A stretch of 64,000 bases of DNA from an uncultured Polycyclovorans sp. (GCA_936928855.1 CAKZHZ010000046.1:1-64000); one strand, 5' to 3'. Shown: positions 41,159-51,051, counted from the stretch's first letter. Program-made: numbers and translations. The notes: a model not told the origin generated them from the letters alone.

Positions 41159-42504
41159 GGGGTGGGGGTCTCCGGGGTGTCGTCGGGGGTTACCAACAAT
41201 AGCGCGGCCGCGATGCCGATGCTGAGCCCGATCCAGGGTTCGAGAAAGGCGATGGCGGCGGCGGTGAGCAGAACGGCGCCGCGCTGGGCGGGGCGCTGTG
41301 GCATGGCCAGGGCGATGTAGGCGCAGGCAAAGCCGGTGACCACCAGGGTCAGCGACAGCGCAATCCCCAGCAGCGGCTTCAGGCCGGTCAGCAGCGGCAG
41401 CAGGAAGAACACCACCGGGATGCCCATCAGGTAGTACGAATGCAGGCCGTCATGCAGCGACCGCATCTGCTGCACTCCCTGGCGCCAGCGTTGCACGATC
41501 ACCACATGCACCCCGGTCCACAGGGCGCCCTGGGTGGGGAAGAACGGGGTGGTGATGGCCATCACCGCATTGCGCACGGCCAGACTGAGATGGGTGCGAC
41601 GGGCATCCTGGGCAATGGGCTCATCCGGGCGTTGCGGCTGGGCTTCGGCCAGCACTGCCTGGCCGGTGACGATGTCGCCGAACAGGATGATGTAGGTGAT
41701 CAGTGCCAGTGGGGCGGCCTGCAGCAGCATGGTCAGCGACGGCCAGCCCACCGCCCAGGGTGAGGCCACCGCCCAGGTTTCGGCCACGGGCGGAATGAAG
41801 AAGCCCCACTGGATGTCGTACTGCACCTCACCCACCAGCGGGCCGATGAGGGCGGCGGCGGCAAAGCCCGGCAGCAGTCCCATTGCCGCCAGGCGGCCCA
41901 GGCCGGGGCGGCGCGCGATGAGACGCTGGAAGGGTTCGGAGAAGATCAGCAGCAGGGCCACCGCGCAGGCCGTCAGCGTGGCCACCGGCTGCACCAGCAG
42001 GAAGCGTTCGGCGTCATCGATGAATACCCGCTTGAACGCCGCCAGTGCGGCGCCGAGGATGATGCCGGCCTTGAGTGTCTGCGGCATCCAGCGCAGCAGG
42101 CGGCTGCCCAGTCCGGTGACGCCCAGCAGGAACACCAGCAGCGCGAAGTCCAGCGACAGCGCGGTCATCGCCTGCACCCGTTCCACCGGGGTCTCGTAGC
42201 CGCTGGCAATGAAGGCCAGCACCAGGGGCAGGGCGGGCGTCACCCAGCCGGGCGCATAGGGCTCGCCGAACACCACCACGGCAGAGGTGATGAGAATGTT
42301 GTGGACGATGGCGCAGGTCAGCGCCTGCTCGAAGGTGAATCCGAAGAAGTGGATCATCACCGGCACCAGCGCCAGGCCGGTGGCGGCCGACACCAGCAGG
42401 CCCTGCAGAAATTCCGGCCACAGCAGCCGGGTGTGCAGGAACGGCAGGCGAAAGGTGAAGGGTCCCCAACGCCAACCGGCGTTCGGGTTCGGTGGCATGG
42501 CCAT
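41155..42504 (-). CDS. Xanthine/uracil permease-like transporter
   Basis: A 449-residue polytopic membrane protein with about 12-13 helices. The layout and blocks such as GWVTPALPLVLAFI, MPQTLKAGIILGAALAAF and LFGDIVTGQAVLAEAQ suggest the NCS2-like (xanthine/uracil/sulfate permease) superfamily, but I recognise it only at that level and cannot name a substrate. The start ATG 42504 (giving MAMPPNP) has GGAGAG seven bases upstream; the frame is open to 42558. It is divergent from the ethylene-receptor-like cyclase and coupled to the TM2 gene. Confidence 0.68.
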   Translation of the reverse strand: MAMPPNPNAGWRWGPFTFRLPFLHTRLLWPEFLQGLLVSAATGLALVPVMIHFFGFTFEQALTCAIVHNILITSAVVVFGEPYAPGWVTPALPLVLAFIASGYETPVERVQAMTALSLDFALLVFLLGVTGLGSRLLRWMPQTLKAGIILGAALAAFKRVFIDDAERFLLVQPVATLTACAVALLLIFSEPFQRLIARRPGLGRLAAMGLLPGFAAAALIGPLVGEVQYDIQWGFFIPPVAETWAVASPWAVGWPSLTMLLQAAPLALITYIILFGDIVTGQAVLAEAQPQRPDEPIAQDARRTHLSLAVRNAVMAITTPFFPTQGALWTGVHVVIVQRWRQGVQQMRSLHDGLHSYYLMGIPVVFFLLPLLTGLKPLLGIALSLTLVVTGFACAYIALAMPQRPAQRGAVLLTAAAIAFLEPWIGLSIGIAAALLLVTPDDTPETPTP

Positions 42505-42702
42505 GATCGCTCTCCTCCAGAGTGCCCCCTTTTCGGGGTGTCGGCACGACAGTAGCATCCCCCATGGATCGCCTCAAAAGGCCGCGGCAGGGTGCCGCTG
42601 GAGGCGGCCCGGCCTGCCGCCGGTCCGGCGACGGTGCAGCAATGCTGGATTGCCCCTTAAGGTGCGAGTCTGTTCCGCAAGCGGCGAGGAGGTGTCGCAG
42701 GT

Positions 42703-44565
42703 ATGGACTGGCTGATGGCGCTATTCGACAGCCGGGGGATTCCACATGGCTACTGCATTGCGTGGGAGCCCCGTCTGCTGTGGGCGATGGTCATCGGCAA
42801 TGGCTTGGTGGCGCTGGCCTATTTCTCCATACCTTTTGCATTGGGGCGCTTCCTGCGCCGCCAGCCAGATCTGCCGTTTGGGTGGCTGTTTACGCTGTTC
42901 GGTGCATTCATCTTCTTCTGCGGGATGACCCATGTCATCGACATCATCAATCTGTGGCGCCCGATCTATCGGCTTGACGCTGTGATGATGTCGCTGACGG
43001 CGGGGGTTTCGGTTGCCACGGCGATCTGCCTGGTGCCGATGACCCCCAAGGCCTCCGCCTATCTGGATACGGTGCGGCAACAGGGGGACCGCCTCAACGA
43101 GGTGAATGCGCAGTTGCAGCAGGCCACTGCGACCTTGGAGCAGCGCAACCATGCGCTGACGGCCAGCGAGCGCCGGTTCCGGCTGACGGTGGAAGGTGCG
43201 CCGATCGGCCTTGCCATCGTCGGCCTCGATGGTCGTTGGCTGGAGGTCAACACGGCGCTGTGCGAGATGCTCGGCTACAGCCGCGACGCGCTGATGGCCT
43301 GTACCTTTCAGGATGTCACCCATCCGGATGATCTCGAAGAGGATCTTGCCGAGGTGCGCAGCCTGATCGAGGGACGCAAATCGAAGTACCGCATGAACAA
43401 GCGGTACTTTCGCCAGGATGGCAGCATCATCTCGGTGCAGCTCGATGTGGCACTGCTTCGGGATGAAGACGGCGAGCCCATGCACTTCATCTCACAAATC
43501 CAGGACATCACGGCGCGTCAGCAGATGCTGTCGGACCTGCGGGCCAGTGAGGCCGAGGCCCGGCTGCTCGGGGCGCTCGACAATGCACTGCAGTCCTGTC
43601 TGCGGCCGGAGGAGATGGGCCCCTTCGTATCACGGGCTTGTCAGCAGTTGTTCCCCGGAGGGGCGGGGGTGCTGTACCGGATCAATGCCTCCGAGACACA
43701 CCTTGAGAGCCTGCACACATGGGGCGATGCGGTGGTGTCGGAGCCGGTCTTCAGCCCGGAAGATTGCTGGGCCTTGCGTCGTAGCGAGTCCTGGTTGTGT
43801 GATGCCGGAGATCGGCAGCGTGTGGCCTGCAAGCATCGCGGGCACCCGCCTGCCACCGCCCGCTCAACGGACTCGAGCCTGTGCCTGCCGCTGAGCGGGC
43901 AGGGCGATCTCATTGGGTTGCTGTTTATCCAGTGGTCGCCCGACAGTCAGGCGCCGCCGCGAGCCGTCGAGGTGGCCAAGCTGGTGGCGGCGCGTGTCGG
44001 CATCGCGCTGGCCAATCTTGCCTTGCGTGAAACCCTGCGCAACCAGTCGATCCGCGACCCGCTGACCGGTTTGTACAACCGCCGTCACCTGGAGGAGTCC
44101 CTGTCCCGGGACTTCGCCCGTGCCGAGCGGGACGCGGGGCCGATCGCGGTCCTGATGATTGACGTGGACCACTTCAAGCGTTTCAACGACGAGCACGGGC
44201 ATACCCTGGGCGATATTGCACTGCGCCGGGTGGCGGACGAGATCGCCGCTTTCTGCCGCCGCGGTGACCTGGCCAGTCGCTACGGCGGCGAGGAGTTCAC
44301 CGTGGTGATGACCCAGATCTCCGAGAACGAGGCGCTGGCACGCGCCGAGGCGCTGTGTGCCCAGATCCGCCGCGTGCGGGTGGAAACCCGCAATCATCGG
44401 ATGCTCAGCGTCACCATCTCCATCGGCGTCGCGCATTTTCCCACCCACGGCGAGACACCGGCGCAGATACTCGACGCCGCGGATCGTGCCCTGTACCGCG
44501 CCAAGCGGGATGGCCGGGACCGGGTGGTCTCGGCCAGTCAGCTGGCGGTGGAGCGCGGCGGCTGA
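42703..44565 (+). CDS. Ethylene-receptor-like membrane sensor, PAS-GAF-GGDEF diguanylate cyclase
   Basis: A 620-residue diguanylate cyclase. Residues 20-125 form three helices that match the ethylene-binding domain of plant ETR1 and cyanobacterial homologues: ALAYFSIPFAL (Tyr40, Pro44, equal to ETR1 Tyr32 and Pro36) and FGAFIFFCGMTHVID (Cys73 and His77, equal to the Cu(I) ligands Cys65 and His69). The ETR1 Asp25 position is Asn33 here. A coiled linker (about 125-150) leads to a PAS domain (155-270), a GAF domain (290-440, with EDCWALRRSE and LCLPLSGQGDLIGLL) and a GGDEF domain with GGEEF at 528-532. RRGD, an RxxD inhibitory site, precedes it. It should be an active, product-inhibited cyclase. 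The ligand is unknown. Confidence 0.87.
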   Translation: MDWLMALFDSRGIPHGYCIAWEPRLLWAMVIGNGLVALAYFSIPFALGRFLRRQPDLPFGWLFTLFGAFIFFCGMTHVIDIINLWRPIYRLDAVMMSLTAGVSVATAICLVPMTPKASAYLDTVRQQGDRLNEVNAQLQQATATLEQRNHALTASERRFRLTVEGAPIGLAIVGLDGRWLEVNTALCEMLGYSRDALMACTFQDVTHPDDLEEDLAEVRSLIEGRKSKYRMNKRYFRQDGSIISVQLDVALLRDEDGEPMHFISQIQDITARQQMLSDLRASEAEARLLGALDNALQSCLRPEEMGPFVSRACQQLFPGGAGVLYRINASETHLESLHTWGDAVVSEPVFSPEDCWALRRSESWLCDAGDRQRVACKHRGHPPATARSTDSSLCLPLSGQGDLIGLLFIQWSPDSQAPPRAVEVAKLVAARVGIALANLALRETLRNQSIRDPLTGLYNRRHLEESLSRDFARAERDAGPIAVLMIDVDHFKRFNDEHGHTLGDIALRRVADEIAAFCRRGDLASRYGGEEFTVVMTQISENEALARAEALCAQIRRVRVETRNHRMLSVTISIGVAHFPTHGETPAQILDAADRALYRAKRDGRDRVVSASQLAVERGG

Positions 44566-44572
44566 GCGCAGA

Positions 44573-45414
44573 TCAGCGGTTCAGGGCTGCTGCATGGTGC
44601 CGCAGATGGTCGGCAATGAAGGTCTGCACGAAGAAATAGCTGTGGTCGTAGCCGGCCTGCATGCGCAGGTTCAGCTTCACCCCCGCCTGATCGGCGGCCT
44701 CGCGCAGCAGCTGCGGTTGCAGCTGTGGCAGGAACTGATCCTGGTCGCCCTGGTCCACCAGGATCTCCGGCCCCTGCCAGCCCTGCTTCATCAGCAGCAG
44801 GGTGCTGTCATAGTCCGCCCAGGTCGCCTCGTCGTCGCCCAGATAGCCCTTGAGCGCACCGCGGCCCCAGTCACAGCGGGTGGGCGAGGTGATGGGCGCG
44901 AAGGCGCTGACGCTGCGATACACCGACGGATTGCGCAGCGCGCACAGCAGGGCACCGTGGCCGCCCATGCTGTGCCCGGCGATGCCGGTGCGTGACGGCG
45001 CCACCGGAAACTCGGCCTCGACCAGCGCCCGCAGTTCCTGTGTCACGTAGCTGTACATGCGGTAGCCCTGCGACCACGGCGCCACCGTGGCATCCACATA
45101 GAAGCCGGCCCCCAGGCCGAAGTCGTAGCGGTCGCCTTCGCCGGGCAGGTTGAGGCCGCGGGGGCTGGTGTCCGGCGCCACGATGGCCAGCCCCAGTTCT
45201 GCCGCCATGCGCTGGGCGCCGGCCTTCACGGTGAAGTTCTCCTCGGTGCAGGTCAGCCCGGACAGCCAGTACAGCACCGGCACCTTGGCCTGTTCGGCCT
45301 GCGGCGGCAGGAACAGCGAGAAGCGCATGGTGCAGGCGGTTTCGCGCGCCTCATGGCTGTAGACGTACTGGGTGCCGCCCCAGCAGCGATTGGCGGAAAT
45401 CTGCTTCATCGTCA

Positions 45415-45415
<1 letters not shown>
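44573..45415 (-). CDS. fghA: S-formylglutathione hydrolase
   Basis: A 280-residue esterase-D-type alpha/beta hydrolase releasing formate and glutathione from S-formylglutathione. The nucleophile is in GHSMGGHGALLCAL, the acid is probably in VDQGDQDQFL, and the His is in GYDHSYFFVQTFIADH. The oxyanion region WLSGLTCTEENF is typical. Its ATG overlaps the frmA stop by one base (TGATG), and the pair forms the glutathione-dependent formaldehyde oxidation pathway. An in-frame ATG at 45409 is an alternative start. Confidence 0.95.
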
Positions 45416-46524
<1,109 letters not shown>

Positions 46525-46708
46525 CTGGGCGCTCCGGTAGGGGAAAAGAGGCGCTAACCCTAACGGTCAGCGCGGTGGAAGCCAAGCGAAGTCTGAACAT
46601 CCGCTTAACGTATTGATCAATAAGGGAAGTTTAGATTTGTGTGCCATAATGGTGCGGTCTTGGTGGCGCAAGCCCCGAGACATCCACCCGAAAAGAAGGA
46701 GAGTTTCA

Positions 46709-47014
46709 ATGCAGTCGCTGACGATGAAACCGCTCATGCTGGCCGCTCTGCTGGGGATGGGGCTTTCACTTGCTGCGTGTGGCAAGCAGGAAGAGCCGAC
46801 GCCGCTGCAGAAAGCAGAAGAAGGCGTCAAGGACGCGCTCGACATGCGGGAGCACGAAGAGCTCAAGGACGCCGCCGAAGACGCCGAGGACGCCATGGAA
46901 GACATGGGTGACGCTGCCGCGGACGCCGCCGAAGACGCGGGCGAAGCCATGGATGATGCCGCCGAGGCCACCAAGGAAGAGGCGGAGGAAGCCAAAGAGT
47001 CCATGAGCAACTAA
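46709..47014 (+). CDS. Small acidic Ala/Asp/Glu-rich lipoprotein
   Basis: A 101-residue protein with a lipobox LAAC (Cys24) after a good signal peptide. The mature part is strongly acidic and helical, rich in repeated DAAEDAEDA-type heptad-like units (DAAEDAEDAMED, DAAADAAEDAG, DAAEATKEEAEEA), resembling a short amphipathic coiled coil. I do not recognise a family. A strong ribosome site GAAGGAGAG lies eight bases upstream of ATG 46709 and a strong terminator follows, so it is probably a monocistronic, well expressed gene. Confidence 0.8.
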   Translation: MQSLTMKPLMLAALLGMGLSLAACGKQEEPTPLQKAEEGVKDALDMREHEELKDAAEDAEDAMEDMGDAAADAAEDAGEAMDDAAEATKEEAEEAKESMSN

Positions 47015-47033
47015 GGACCTTGGTAACGCAAGA

Positions 47034-47061
47034 GGGCCACCCCGAGGGGTGGCCCTTTTTT
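47034..47061 (+). terminator. Rho-independent terminator after the acidic lipoprotein gene
   Basis: A stem GGGCCACCCC/GGGGTGGCCC (47034-47043 and 47046-47055), effectively nine pairs closing a CGAG loop, is followed by six T. It ends the plus-strand lipoprotein transcript just before a convergent gene. Confidence 0.92.
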
Positions 47062-47082
47062 GTGGGCGTGGTCTGATGCCGG

Positions 47083-48342
47083 TCAGTTGGGGCAGAGAAT
47101 GTTCAGCAAGGGAATGTTGGCCAGCGCGCATTCACCGCTACCGCTGCCGCCTCCGCCGCCAATGCCGCCCAGCAGCCCGCCGAGCACGCCCTGGACGAGA
47201 TCCACGACTGGTGTCAGCGGCGTGTTCGCAAGGCCGCCGCTGCCGGTTCCGCTGGGCAGCCCACCGTCGATGGCGTCGATGATCGGTCCCAGCAGGGTCG
47301 GCAGCACCGTGTTCTCGATGGGATCGAGCAGCGGTGACAGCAGGCCGTTCAGCACCTGGTTGTTCAACGGATCCAGCGCCATCGCCACCACCGTGCTCAG
47401 CTGGGCGCCCAACTGCGCTGCACCGTTGGTGATCGGGCCGGAGATGACGCCCGACTGACCTGCCTGGTCTTCGATGAGGCGGACCGGAATCACCCGCGTC
47501 AGCAGATTGTCGACCGTGTTCGTGATCAGGTCATCGAGGGCGACGCTGGTGGCGCCGGTCTGATAGCGCGTCACGCCATACAGCAGCGACTGCAGGTCGT
47601 GAAGCGCGCCGCCAACCGTCAACAGGGCGCCGCCCACCACCGGTGCCTCCAGCGCCTGCTCGGGTACCTGCGCCAGCGCTGTCTGCAAGGCCGTGTTGAG
47701 CTGTGCGTACAGATCCGCGACGGTGCTCAGCTGCAGATCGTCCGACGGAGTGGCGCCCCCGGTGGCCTGCAGGAAGTTGCCCAGCGCAGGGCCCAGGATG
47801 CTGCCGAGCGGCGCCAGCGGGGTGCCAGCAAGCGGGTTGTCGGTGCCGGTCAGCAGGCCCAGAGCCGCGCCGCTGTTGCTGACGCTGTTGCCGGCGGTGA
47901 GGCAGCCCGATCCCTGGTTGGCCAGGCTCAGCAGCAGCTGCGTGAGATCGAATGCCACCGCCCGTACGCGCCCCACCAGTGCCTCGGGTGCCAGCGGCAG
48001 GCCGCTGAGGTCCTGCGGGTTCGCGGCGCCCTGCAGCGAGCCGGCCAGCAGGTCGACGATGTCGAGCACCTCGTAGGTGATCAGTTCATTGGCGCAGGTC
48101 ACCACGCCCTCCAGGGGGGTGCCGCCCACGGCGCCGGACAACGGTGAGAACACGCCGCTGCTGATCTGCTCCTGAACCGGGTCCAGCGGTCCCACCGCAC
48201 GCGTGGTCACATCGCTGCCGCCACCTCCGCCGGGGTTGGGGTTCGGGTTGGGCGCGCCATTGCCACCGCCGCTGCCGCCACCGCAGGCGGCGAGGAGCAA
48301 GGTGCCGGCTGCGGCGGCACTCACGAGTAGGGGTTTGATCAT
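47083..48342 (-). CDS. Hydrophobic Gly/Leu-rich lipoprotein of unknown function
   Basis: A 419-residue predicted lipoprotein, lipobox LAAC at Cys20, followed by a low-complexity Gly/Asn/Pro stretch (about 21-45). The body (50-370) is rich in Leu, Gly, Ala and Asn with loosely repeated units such as PLDPVQEQI, PLLDPIENTVLPTLL and DPLNNQVLNGLLSPLL. A Gly-rich stretch near 400 precedes a C-terminal CALANIPLLNILCPN. Only a few Cys occur, possibly as disulfides. I do not recognise an enzyme or binding motif; a surface or outer-membrane-associated role is a guess. ATG 48342 has GGAGG eight bases upstream. Confidence 0.78.
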   Translation of the reverse strand: MIKPLLVSAAAAGTLLLAACGGGSGGGNGAPNPNPNPGGGGGSDVTTRAVGPLDPVQEQISSGVFSPLSGAVGGTPLEGVVTCANELITYEVLDIVDLLAGSLQGAANPQDLSGLPLAPEALVGRVRAVAFDLTQLLLSLANQGSGCLTAGNSVSNSGAALGLLTGTDNPLAGTPLAPLGSILGPALGNFLQATGGATPSDDLQLSTVADLYAQLNTALQTALAQVPEQALEAPVVGGALLTVGGALHDLQSLLYGVTRYQTGATSVALDDLITNTVDNLLTRVIPVRLIEDQAGQSGVISGPITNGAAQLGAQLSTVVAMALDPLNNQVLNGLLSPLLDPIENTVLPTLLGPIIDAIDGGLPSGTGSGGLANTPLTPVVDLVQGVLGGLLGGIGGGGGSGSGECALANIPLLNILCPN

Positions 48343-48547
48343 GGTGGGTTCCTCCAAGGTTTCGGGGTTGGCCGGCCGCGTCAGCGAGCGACCTTGGAAG
48401 CCACGCTATGTCATGCATCTGTAAGCGGATTCTGACCGGGAACGAGCGGCGGCTCCGGGGCGGATCAACGGTCGAAAAGGCCGGCGAGGACGGGGCCGGC
48501 ACCTGAGTCAGGCATCGGTTGCTGCGCAGAAGCAGGCGTCGTTCCAC

Positions 48548-48576
48548 CTGAAATGGCATACCCGTAGGCGTATACT
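48548..48576 (+). promoter_or_regulatory. Sigma-70-like promoter with overlapping palindrome before YeeE/YedE genes
   Basis: CTGAAA (48548-48553), a 17-base spacer and TATACT (48571-48576) lie 35 bases upstream of the YeeE/YedE ATG. An imperfect palindrome ATACCCGTAGGCGTAT (48558-48573, six of eight pairs match) fills the spacer and enters the -10, a typical place for a repressor such as the sulfur-responsive ArsR-type BigR. No such regulator gene is in the window. Confidence 0.5.
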
Positions 48577-48611
48577 CACCGCATCGTCAACGCCACTCGG
48601 AGAAAGGCATC

Positions 48612-49055
48612 ATGGACGTACTCGTGGACCCGGCAGCCTGGCTGCGTGGCCTCGCAGGTGGTGTACTGATCGGCGTGTCGTCGTTGCTGCTGTTGATGTT
48701 CAACGGCCGCATCGCCGGCGTCAGCGGTGTGCTCGGTGGGCTGCTCAGCGGCAGCGTCGCCGGTGACCGGCTGTGGCGCGCATTGTTTGTCGGTGGGCTG
48801 GTGCTCGGTGGCGTGCTCTACGCTGCGTTCAGCGGGCGTGCCGTGATCAGTGACGTCCCCGTGTCGTCCGGCTTGGTGGTGCTGGCCGGATTGTTGGTTG
48901 GCGTCGGTACTCGAATGGGGAATGGCTGCACTTCCGGGCACGGCGTGTGCGGGCTGGCCCGCCTGTCGGGCCGCTCGCTGGTGGGCACGATCAGTTTCAT
49001 GGCATTCGGATTCCTCACCGTGTTCGTCGTCCGCCACGTCCTGGAGCTGTCATGA
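48612..49055 (+). CDS. YeeE/YedE family sulfur transporter half (N-part)
   Basis: A 147-residue membrane protein with four or so helices and the conserved Cys motif GNGCTSGHGVCGLARLS, as in TsuA/YeeE-type thiosulfate uptake channels where Cys residues pass the substrate along. It is half the usual length; the next gene supplies the other half, overlapping by four bases. This two-gene form is common beside sulfide- or persulfide-responsive regulation in proteobacteria. Confidence 0.88.
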   Translation: MDVLVDPAAWLRGLAGGVLIGVSSLLLLMFNGRIAGVSGVLGGLLSGSVAGDRLWRALFVGGLVLGGVLYAAFSGRAVISDVPVSSGLVVLAGLLVGVGTRMGNGCTSGHGVCGLARLSGRSLVGTISFMAFGFLTVFVVRHVLELS

Positions 49056-49462
49056 AGTACGCCATCGCCTTGCTGGTCGGTACCGTGTTCGGCATCGGTC
49101 TGTCGCTCTCCGGCATGACCGAGCCCACGCGGGTGCTTGGCTTTCTGGATCTGGCGGGCGCATGGGATCCGACGCTCGGGTTTGTCATGGGGGGCGCCCT
49201 GATGATCACCGTGCCCGGGTTCTGGTTGGCGCGTCGCCGAGGCCGACCGATCCTGGAAGCTGCCTTCTCATTGCCCACGCGCAAAGACATCGATCCGCGC
49301 CTGATTGCCGGCACGGGCCTCTTTGGTATTGGTTGGGGCCTGGGCGGCTTCTGCCCCGGACCGGCCGTTGCGGCACTGTCCAGCGGTCTACCGCTGGTGC
49401 TCGTGTTTGGCGCGGCGATGGTAGCCGGCATGCTGCTGCATGACCGGGTGATCAGCCGCTGA
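49052..49462 (+). CDS. YeeE/YedE family sulfur transporter half (C-part, DUF6691)
   Basis: A 136-residue membrane protein with about four helices. It opens IALLVGTVFGIGLSLSGMTEPTRVLGFLDLAG cut by hydrophobic segments, and carries GWGLGGFCPGPAVAAL with the conserved Cys of the YeeE/YedE family. With the previous gene it should form one transporter for thiosulfate or a related sulfur compound (family inference). The start ATG 49052 overlaps the preceding stop. Confidence 0.87.
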   Translation: MKYAIALLVGTVFGIGLSLSGMTEPTRVLGFLDLAGAWDPTLGFVMGGALMITVPGFWLARRRGRPILEAAFSLPTRKDIDPRLIAGTGLFGIGWGLGGFCPGPAVAALSSGLPLVLVFGAAMVAGMLLHDRVISR

Positions 49463-49473
49463 CATCATCGCCC

Positions 49474-51051
49474 TCAGTGCCGGAAGTGCCGCACTCCGGT
49501 AAACACCATCGCCATGCCCGCCTCGTCGGCGGCGGCGATGACTTCGGCGTCACGCATTGACCCGCCCGGCTGGATCACGGCGGTGATGCCGGCCGCCGCG
49601 GCGGCATCAATGCCGTCGCGGAAAGGGAAGAAGGCATCGGAGGCCATCACACTGCCAGCCACCTGCAGCTGTTCATCGGCCGCCTTGATGCCGGCGATCT
49701 TTGCCGAGTACACGCGGCTCATCTGCCCGGCGCCAACGCCCACGGTGCAGCGGTCCTTGGCATAGACGATGGCATTGGATTTCACGAACTTCGCCACCTG
49801 CCAGCAGAACAGCAGGTCGTCCAGTTCGGCATCGCTGGGGGCGCGCTGGCTGACCACCTTGAGGTCCTCGCGGCGCACCACGCGGTGGTCGCCGCTCTGC
49901 ACCAGCAGGCCGCCGCCGATGCGCTTGAGATCATGCGGATTGCGGCCCTCGCCGTCGGGGATGACGAGCACGCGCACGTTGCCCTTGGCTGCCGTCACTT
50001 GCAAGGCGTCGTCGTCCACCGCGGGGGCGATGATCACTTCGACGAACTGACGGCTGATGATCGCCTCGGCCATTGCCGCATCCAGCGGACGGTTGAAGGC
50101 GATGATGCCGCCGAACGCCGAGGTGGGATCGGTGCGGTAGGCGCCCTCGTAGGCCGCCAGCGCATCGTCGGCCAGCGCCACGCCACAGGGGTTGGCGTGC
50201 TTGACGATCACGCAGGCCGGGCCAGTGAACTGCCGGACGCATTCCCAGGCGGTGTCCGCATCGGCCAGGTTGTTGAACGACAGCGCCTTGCCCTGCAGCT
50301 GGCGATAGCTGGCGAGCGTGCCGGCGGGCGGCTGGGTCTCCCGATAGAAGGCCGCCTGCTGATGCGGGTTCTCGCCGTAGCGGAGGTCCTGCACCTTCTC
50401 GAAGCAGCTGTTGGTCTGCGCCGGAAATTCCGAGCGCCCCTGAATTCCAGCGGCCTGCTCGTCCAGCGTGAGCGACGACAGATAGTTGCTGATCGCCGCA
50501 TCGTACTGGGCGACGCGATTGAAGGCGGCCACCGACAGACGGAACCGCTGCAGCCGGTCCAGCCCACCCTGTGCCTGCAGTGTCGCCAACAGCTCGGCGT
50601 ACTGATCGGCCGCCGTCACCACAGCCACGTGGGCCCAGTTCTTGGCCGCCGCGCGCAGCATGGCCGGCCCGCCGATGTCGATGTTCTCGATGGCATCGTC
50701 CAGCGTGCAGTCCGGCTTGGCGACGGTGGCCTCGAAGGGGTAGAGGTTGAGCACCAGCAGGTCGATCGGCGCGATGCCGTGATCCGCCATCACGGTGTCG
50801 TCCTGGCCGCGGCGCCCCAGCAGTCCGCCATGAATTTTCGGATGCAGGGTCTTGACGCGCCCGTCCATGATTTCCGGGAAGCCGGTGTGCGCCGACACTT
50901 CCGTCACCGCGATGCCGGCTTCACGGATCAGCTTGTAGGTGCCCCCGGTGGAGAGCAACTCGATGTCGAGTGCGCTCAGGGCACGGGCAAGGTCGAGAAT
51001 GCCGGTCTTGTCAGAGACCGACAGCAGGGCACGGCGGACAGGAAGATGCAT
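49474..51051 (-). CDS. purH: Bifunctional AICAR transformylase/IMP cyclohydrolase
   Basis: A 525-residue PurH catalysing the last two steps of IMP synthesis. The N-terminal MGS-like IMP cyclohydrolase domain (to about 190) opens ALLSVSDKTGILDLARAL and has STGGTYKLIREAG and RVKTLHPKIHGGLL. The C-terminal transformylase has DLRYGENPHQQAA and VKHANPCGVALAD with the catalytic Lys-His pair, then SDAFFPFRDGID and IQPGGSMRD. fis lies six bases upstream on the same strand. Confidence 0.97.
   Translation of the reverse strand: MHLPVRRALLSVSDKTGILDLARALSALDIELLSTGGTYKLIREAGIAVTEVSAHTGFPEIMDGRVKTLHPKIHGGLLGRRGQDDTVMADHGIAPIDLLVLNLYPFEATVAKPDCTLDDAIENIDIGGPAMLRAAAKNWAHVAVVTAADQYAELLATLQAQGGLDRLQRFRLSVAAFNRVAQYDAAISNYLSSLTLDEQAAGIQGRSEFPAQTNSCFEKVQDLRYGENPHQQAAFYRETQPPAGTLASYRQLQGKALSFNNLADADTAWECVRQFTGPACVIVKHANPCGVALADDALAAYEGAYRTDPTSAFGGIIAFNRPLDAAMAEAIISRQFVEVIIAPAVDDDALQVTAAKGNVRVLVIPDGEGRNPHDLKRIGGGLLVQSGDHRVVRREDLKVVSQRAPSDAELDDLLFCWQVAKFVKSNAIVYAKDRCTVGVGAGQMSRVYSAKIAGIKAADEQLQVAGSVMASDAFFPFRDGIDAAAAAGITAVIQPGGSMRDAEVIAAADEAGMAMVFTGVRHFRH

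Noticed and set aside
46611..46622. TATTGATCAATA palindrome upstream of the acidic lipoprotein as an FNR site
   Set aside because: FNR boxes need a four-base spacer between TTGAT and ATCAA; here the half-sites fuse. Kept only as a curiosity.
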